Source of the DNA: Cytophagales bacterium
GTDB lineage: Bacteria > Bacteroidota > Bacteroidia > Cytophagales > UBA9547
Reading direction: 5' to 3'
Assembly: GCA_013298205.1 (NCBI GenBank)
Contig: JAAFJZ010000056.1
Coordinates: 1-10,639, forward strand
Length of the DNA stretch: 10,639 nt
The notes beneath the pieces are model-generated. The model made no database searches and was not told the DNA's origin. It saw only the letters and a program-made list of their open reading frames with translations. The position numbers and the translations under genes are program-made. Positions 7,134-10,639 of this stretch are shown here, piece after piece. Within the stretch, counting starts at the first letter, position 1. Each line of letters starts with the position of its first letter.

Positions 7134-8882
7134 ATGACAGACCACTTATCTAAACTTGACCAAGCAACTAAAGAAAACATAAATAGCTGGCTTACTGGAG
7201 AATACGATTCTGACACCAAAGCTTGGATCAATGATGCGATAGCTCGAGGAGCAGAAGACGAGCTCAGCGATTCTTTTTACAAAAACTTAGAATTTGGTAC
7301 GGGTGGCTTGCGTGGGCTAATGGGTGTAGGCACAAACAAAATGAATAAATATAGCCTAGGTATGGCTACGCAGGGTTTGGCAAACTACCTTATTCATATT
7401 TATCCTGAAGGAAATATTAGTGTAGCCATAGCACATGATAGCCGAAACCAAAGTGATTTTTTTGCTCAAATTACGGCCGATGTTTTTTCTGCTAACGGAA
7501 TCAAAGTGTTTTTTTTCAAAGCATTACGCCCTACACCTTTGCTTTCGTATGCTATTCGCAAATTAAATTGTAAAAGTGGGGTTGTAATTACGGCTTCTCA
7601 TAATCCAAAAGAATACAATGGCTACAAAGCCTATTGGAACGATGGCGCACAAATGATTGCTCCACATGATAAAAATGTGATCACAGAAGTTTCTAAAATA
7701 AAATCGCTTTCTCAAATTAAATTTCAAGCCAATTCGGCTCTAATCGAAACGATTTCTGATGATTTAGAAAATGATTATATCAATAAATGCCTTTCGCTTT
7801 CTATCTCACAAGAAGCCATTAAGCGTCAAGAGAATTTAAAAATCGTTTTTACGCCTATACATGGCACCGGAATCACGATAGTTCCCCAACTTTTAAGTGC
7901 TTTTGGGTTTAAAAATGTACATATTGTAAAAGAACAAGAGATACCTAATGGCAATTTCCCTACCGTTGTTTACCCTAATCCGGAAGAAGCAGAGGCTTTG
8001 AGCATGGCACTCAAGAAAGCCAAAGAAATTGATGCAGATTTGCTTTTGGGCACTGATCCCGATGCCGATAGAGTAGGAATTGCAATCAAAAATCCAAATG
8101 GAGAATTTGAATTGCTCAATGGCAACCAAACAGGAAGTTTACTCTTTTATTATATGCTTGAAGCTTGGAAAAAAGCAGGTAAATTAAACGGTAAGCAATT
8201 TTTGGTAAAAACGATTGTAACCACAGATTTGATTAATAAAATAGCTGAAGCTTATCAAGTGAGGTGTGATGATGTGCTTACGGGCTTTAAATATATAGCA
8301 GGTTTGATAAAAGAAAATGAAGGCAAATTGACTTTTATATGTGGAGGAGAGGAAAGCTATGGCTATTTGGTAGGTGATTTTGTAAGGGATAAAGATGCAG
8401 TTTCGGCTTGTGCTTTTATAGCAGAGATGACAGCTTTTGCAAAAGACCAAGGCTCAAGTTTGTACGATTGGATGCTTGAAATGTATGTAAAATATGGCTA
8501 TTACAAAGAAAAATTGATTTCTGTTACCAAAACTGGCAAAACGGGTCAGGAGCAAATCAAGCAAATGATGTCAGATTTAAGGCAAAATCCACCAAAAACA
8601 CTTGGAGGTTCACCACTTGTGGCATTGCTAGATTATCAAAATCAGGTAAAAACGGATATTCTTTCAGGTTTAAAAACACCTATTAATTTACCAAAATCTG
8701 ATGTATTACAATTTGAAACAAAAGATGGCAGTAAGATTTCAGCTCGACCTTCAGGCACAGAACCTAAAATCAAATTTTATTGTAGTGTAAACACACCTTT
8801 ATTATCTAAGGATTTGTTTGCATCTACAGGTGCTATTTTAGATCAAAAAATAGCTTCTTGTATGAAAGATTTGGGAATTTAA
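7134..8882 (+). CDS. Phosphoglucomutase/phosphomannomutase-family phospho-sugar mutase
   Basis: This complete 582-residue enzyme of the alpha-D-phosphohexomutase family interconverts sugar 1- and 6-phosphates, probably glucose and/or mannose phosphates, in the cytoplasm. All four family sites are intact. VITASHNPKEYNGYKAYW (151-168) has the phosphoserine S155. GTDPDADR (306-313) binds Mg through D308, D310 and D312. GGEESYG (404-410) contacts the sugar, and RPSGTEPKIKFY (538-549) binds the phosphate. The N-terminal FGTGGLRG (54-61) is typical of the long PgcA/ManB-like branch (about 570-600 residues), as is the length. It would supply glucose-1-P or mannose-1-P for UDP-glucose or GDP-mannose, and GDP-mannose is the precursor of the GDP-fucose used by the GT11 enzyme. 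It stands alone, with about 360 bp from the ndk stop and its own unidentified promoter. Substrate preference, and so the symbol (pgcA, pgm or manB), cannot be decided from sequence. Confidence 0.95.
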   Translation: MTDHLSKLDQATKENINSWLTGEYDSDTKAWINDAIARGAEDELSDSFYKNLEFGTGGLRGLMGVGTNKMNKYSLGMATQGLANYLIHIYPEGNISVAIAHDSRNQSDFFAQITADVFSANGIKVFFFKALRPTPLLSYAIRKLNCKSGVVITASHNPKEYNGYKAYWNDGAQMIAPHDKNVITEVSKIKSLSQIKFQANSALIETISDDLENDYINKCLSLSISQEAIKRQENLKIVFTPIHGTGITIVPQLLSAFGFKNVHIVKEQEIPNGNFPTVVYPNPEEAEALSMALKKAKEIDADLLLGTDPDADRVGIAIKNPNGEFELLNGNQTGSLLFYYMLEAWKKAGKLNGKQFLVKTIVTTDLINKIAEAYQVRCDDVLTGFKYIAGLIKENEGKLTFICGGEESYGYLVGDFVRDKDAVSACAFIAEMTAFAKDQGSSLYDWMLEMYVKYGYYKEKLISVTKTGKTGQEQIKQMMSDLRQNPPKTLGGSPLVALLDYQNQVKTDILSGLKTPINLPKSDVLQFETKDGSKISARPSGTEPKIKFYCSVNTPLLSKDLFASTGAILDQKIASCMKDLGI

Positions 8883-8951
8883 CAAAAAGCTAATAGTTTC
8901 ATTTTCTTTAAAAATAAAAGCTAAATAAGAGTCTTTACTATTCTATTTGTT

Positions 8952-9006
8952 AGAAATTTCTTAATTTAATAATAGAAATGGATTTTATTAAGTTTATTAT
9001 TAAATT
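8952..9006. repeat. A/T-rich palindrome and inverted repeat between the mutase and araC genes
   Basis: Two dyads sit side by side. AGAAATTTCT (8952-8961) is a perfect 10-bp palindrome. AATTTAATAATA (8963-8974) and TATTATTAAATT (8995-9006) are perfect 12-bp inverted arms around a 20-nt centre; a G-T and an A-T pair could extend the stem inward. The arms contain only A/T, so an RNA hairpin would be weak. They could be an operator for the downstream AraC-type regulator or a poor terminator for the mutase. The base composition makes chance dyads fairly likely. Confidence 0.4.
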
Positions 9007-9053
9007 TTAACTGATTTTAAAAATATAAATTTTAGCAGAGTAAAGTAGCAATT

Positions 9054-9096
9054 AAAGTTTGGTTTTCTATTTAAAAATCAAACCAAACTTTTTTTT
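9054..9096 (+). terminator. Terminator-like hairpin just before the araC-type gene
   Basis: Perfect 12-bp arms AAAGTTTGGTTT (9054-9065) and AAACCAAACTTT (9080-9091) enclose a 14-nt loop and lead straight into a run of eight T's (9089-9096). That is a classic intrinsic terminator on the + strand. It lies about 170 bases after the mutase stop but ends only 24 bases before the ATG of the regulator gene. It may end mutase transcription, or it may lie in the regulator's own leader as an attenuator. The - strand reading has no good T-run. Confidence 0.72.
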
Positions 9097-9120
9097 ATAG
9101 TAGAATCTTACCAATCTAAA

Positions 9121-10197
9121 ATGAGTAGCAATAGACTAATTATAGAAAGAGTAGAAGAATGGATAAAATCGTTCCAAAACAGATTTTTTAGTTTTAATAA
9201 AGGTTATTTTAATATTCATTACATATCTCAAAGTCCTGAGTCAAAAATAGAGGGAATAAAAAAATCACCTTTTACAAAATATAATGAAGAAAAACAGTGC
9301 TTTTCGCTTTCAACCCCACTTTTAAAATTCAAATTAAAGTTCATAAAATTTAATGAAGGTTTTTGGTTATTTACAAATCATATAGTTTGGAAAGTAAATG
9401 TAAAAACGATTTCATTTTGTGAGGAGGAAGATTCTCCTTTTTATTATTTAGCCTTCGTAAGAACCTCAGATAATTATAGCCAAAAGGTTATAACTCTAAA
9501 AAACACAAGTTTAATTTCGCCTCCTTCCATGAATTGGAGTTTTTTTAAAGCGAATACAAAAAATGAAGGTTATCTTAAAAAAAATACTCGTTTTTTTAGT
9601 GTACTTTTTATTGTAGATAAAAAATGGTTGCAAAATTATATTGACACTCATTTTGCATCAAAAATAAATGATTTTGATGCAATGCTTAATCAAAATGAAA
9701 TTATCTCATTACCCATTCCTAATGCAATATCGGTAAACAAAATAAGTAATATTTTAAATGAAAACCTTCAAAACAAACCTATTTCAGAGGTGAATTTACC
9801 AAATGCTAAAGAGTTAAGCGAAAAAATAATATCGTGTTTTTTATCTGACTATCTATATTTTAAAAATGGAAACATTGAAATAAAACTTAAAAATAATATG
9901 ATAAAAAAGGCTGAAAATATTTTAGAACAGTCGCTATATGATGAATTTATAGGAATTGAAAAACTTGCACAAACACTATCTGTATCACCAACTAAGTTAA
10001 AATCAGAGTTTAAAAAATATAATGATAAGACAGTTTATCAATTTTACCTCGAAAAACAAATGCTTTTGGCATCTACATTAATTTGCCAAAAAGTTTCAGT
10101 CGGTGAAGTTGCTACATTGCTAAAATATAAAGATCCAAATAAATTTTCTATTCAATTCAAAAAAACTTTTGGCGTATTACCATCTAAATACTTATAA
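9121..10197 (+). CDS. AraC-family transcriptional regulator
   Basis: This 358-residue protein has an AraC/XylS DNA-binding domain at its C-terminus (about 260-358) and an N-terminal region of about 250 residues that I do not recognise. The first helix-turn-helix is IEKLAQTLSVSPTKLKSEFK (279-298). The second is VSVGEVATLLKYKDPNKFS (325-343), followed by the family's closing signature QFKKTFGVLPSKYL (345-358), close to the consensus FkrxfGxsPsxyR. The N-terminal part has Trp/Phe-rich beta-like stretches (about 60-120 and 158-173) that could form a cupin-like ligand-binding domain, but no motif proves it. There is no signal peptide or membrane helix, so it should be cytoplasmic. The start is the first ATG of the open frame. 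The gene stands alone, separated from the mutase by a terminator and convergent with the HAD gene, so its targets are not evident; self-regulation through the dyads at 8952-9006 is possible. Confidence 0.9.
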   Translation: MSSNRLIIERVEEWIKSFQNRFFSFNKGYFNIHYISQSPESKIEGIKKSPFTKYNEEKQCFSLSTPLLKFKLKFIKFNEGFWLFTNHIVWKVNVKTISFCEEEDSPFYYLAFVRTSDNYSQKVITLKNTSLISPPSMNWSFFKANTKNEGYLKKNTRFFSVLFIVDKKWLQNYIDTHFASKINDFDAMLNQNEIISLPIPNAISVNKISNILNENLQNKPISEVNLPNAKELSEKIISCFLSDYLYFKNGNIEIKLKNNMIKKAENILEQSLYDEFIGIEKLAQTLSVSPTKLKSEFKKYNDKTVYQFYLEKQMLLASTLICQKVSVGEVATLLKYKDPNKFSIQFKKTFGVLPSKYL

Positions 10198-10532
10198 ATT
10201 GTTGTCGTATTTGCAGGTTTTTCGTATCAAATGATAGGCTAATTTACTTTTTTAAGAAATATTTTATGGTAATTGCATCATATTAATCTGATAATATTTA
10301 CAGATTTTGCAGCTGGTGCGATTAGCTAACCATGCAAAAAATATATATCATTGAAGTTTGATACTTATTTATAAAGAACATCTAACTTTAATTTTTTTGC
10401 TTAAACAGTTTTAAAAATCGTTGTTTAAAAAATTTAAAAATATTTTTAATTCTTTTAAGTCTAGAAATGCTTAAAGAAATCCTAAGTTAATAAAAGTAAA
10501 AAAACTATTATAACTAAAAAGTTAGCTTTCAT
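10198..10532. other. Convergent intergenic region between the araC and HAD genes
   Basis: This gap of about 335 bp has no convincing gene. It should hold terminators for both converging genes, but only weak ones are visible. For the + strand, AATCTG (10285-10290) pairs with CAGATT (10301-10306), followed by TTGC. For the - strand, TAACT (10511-10515) pairs with AGTTA (10520-10524) in a 5-bp stem, followed on that strand by TAATAG and seven T's (complement of 10498-10504). A further weak dyad, TTAAACA (10401-10407) with TGTTTAA (10422-10428), has no T-run. A patch at about 10303-10336 is less A/T-rich than its surroundings and could be a decayed gene or a small RNA, but no frame in it is open for more than about 20 codons. 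Confidence 0.4.
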
Positions 10533-10639
10533 TCATAATGCTTGTTCCAAATAATCCAGCATTGACTTTTCTGGCGTAACGTGCATCGTGTGTAAACCTG
10601 TTTTGGCAGCTTCAGTAATGTTGGCAAAATTATCATCTA
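10533..10639 (-). CDS. HAD-superfamily hydrolase, C-terminal end (partial)
   Basis: On the - strand a frame is open from the right edge to TGA at 10535-10533. It encodes 34 residues starting DDNFANITEAAKTGLHTMHV and ending LDYLEQAL. The opening DDNxxN is motif IV of the haloacid-dehalogenase (HAD) superfamily, where the Asp pair binds Mg. The following AAKTGLHT matches the usual A(A)xxGxxT/A segment at the end of HAD-IA phosphatases (for example beta-phosphoglucomutase or phosphatase types). The N-terminal nucleophile DxD, motifs II and III and the cap domain lie outside the window, so the substrate is unknown. The gene converges on the AraC-type regulator and probably has no functional tie to it. 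Confidence 0.78.
   Translation of the reverse strand, partial: DDNFANITEAAKTGLHTMHVTPEKSMLDYLEQAL

Noticed and set aside
7893..8450. Two antisense frames (78 and 88 codons) inside the phospho-sugar mutase gene.
   Set aside because: They are Phe/Cys/Ile-rich antisense reflections of a highly conserved coding region.
10401..10428. TTAAACA / TGTTTAA hairpin as a terminator for the converging genes.
   Set aside because: Only seven mostly A-T pairs, and neither strand has a T-run directly after it.

Overview
The window looks like a chromosomal piece of a low-GC Bacteroidota bacterium, probably of the Cytophagales or Flavobacteriia type. The evidence is the A/T-rich sequence, the lack of convincing Shine-Dalgarno motifs before most starts, a TAnnTTTG-type -7 promoter element before ndk, and an AraC regulator and phospho-sugar mutase of the kind common in that phylum. 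A genus cannot be named from the sequence alone.

Positions 1-6267 are the downstream end of a surface-polysaccharide operon, all on the + strand with very short gaps or ATGA overlaps. In order it holds: the tail of an unrecognised gene, a GT2 glycosyltransferase, a GT8 (LgtC-like) glycosyltransferase, an FkbM-family methyltransferase, a GT11 (alpha-1,2-fucosyltransferase-like) enzyme, a second FkbM methyltransferase split into two reading frames at an A7 run, a divergent DxD-type glycosyltransferase, and another GT2 enzyme. Together they probably build and O-methylate the repeat unit of an O-antigen, capsule or exopolysaccharide. No flippase, polymerase or export gene is visible, so those functions must lie elsewhere.

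Positions 6268-8882 hold nucleotide and sugar-phosphate metabolism: ndk (nucleoside-diphosphate kinase), with its own promoter and a strong terminator, then an A/T-rich gap of about 320 bp, then a full-length phosphoglucomutase/phosphomannomutase-type enzyme. Both can feed nucleotide-sugar synthesis, but both are also housekeeping enzymes, so a functional link to the glycan operon is plausible rather than shown.

Positions 8883-10639 hold an A/T-rich gap with inverted repeats and a terminator-like hairpin only 24 nt before the start of an AraC-family regulator. A gap of about 335 bp follows, and then the C-terminal end of a convergent HAD-family hydrolase on the - strand, which runs off the right edge.

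I found no mobile element, CRISPR array, tRNA or rRNA. The most notable feature is the second FkbM gene: its two halves together make one normal-length protein, and the break lies exactly on an A AAA AAA TGA sequence that fits -1 slippage, phase variation or a sequencing error.
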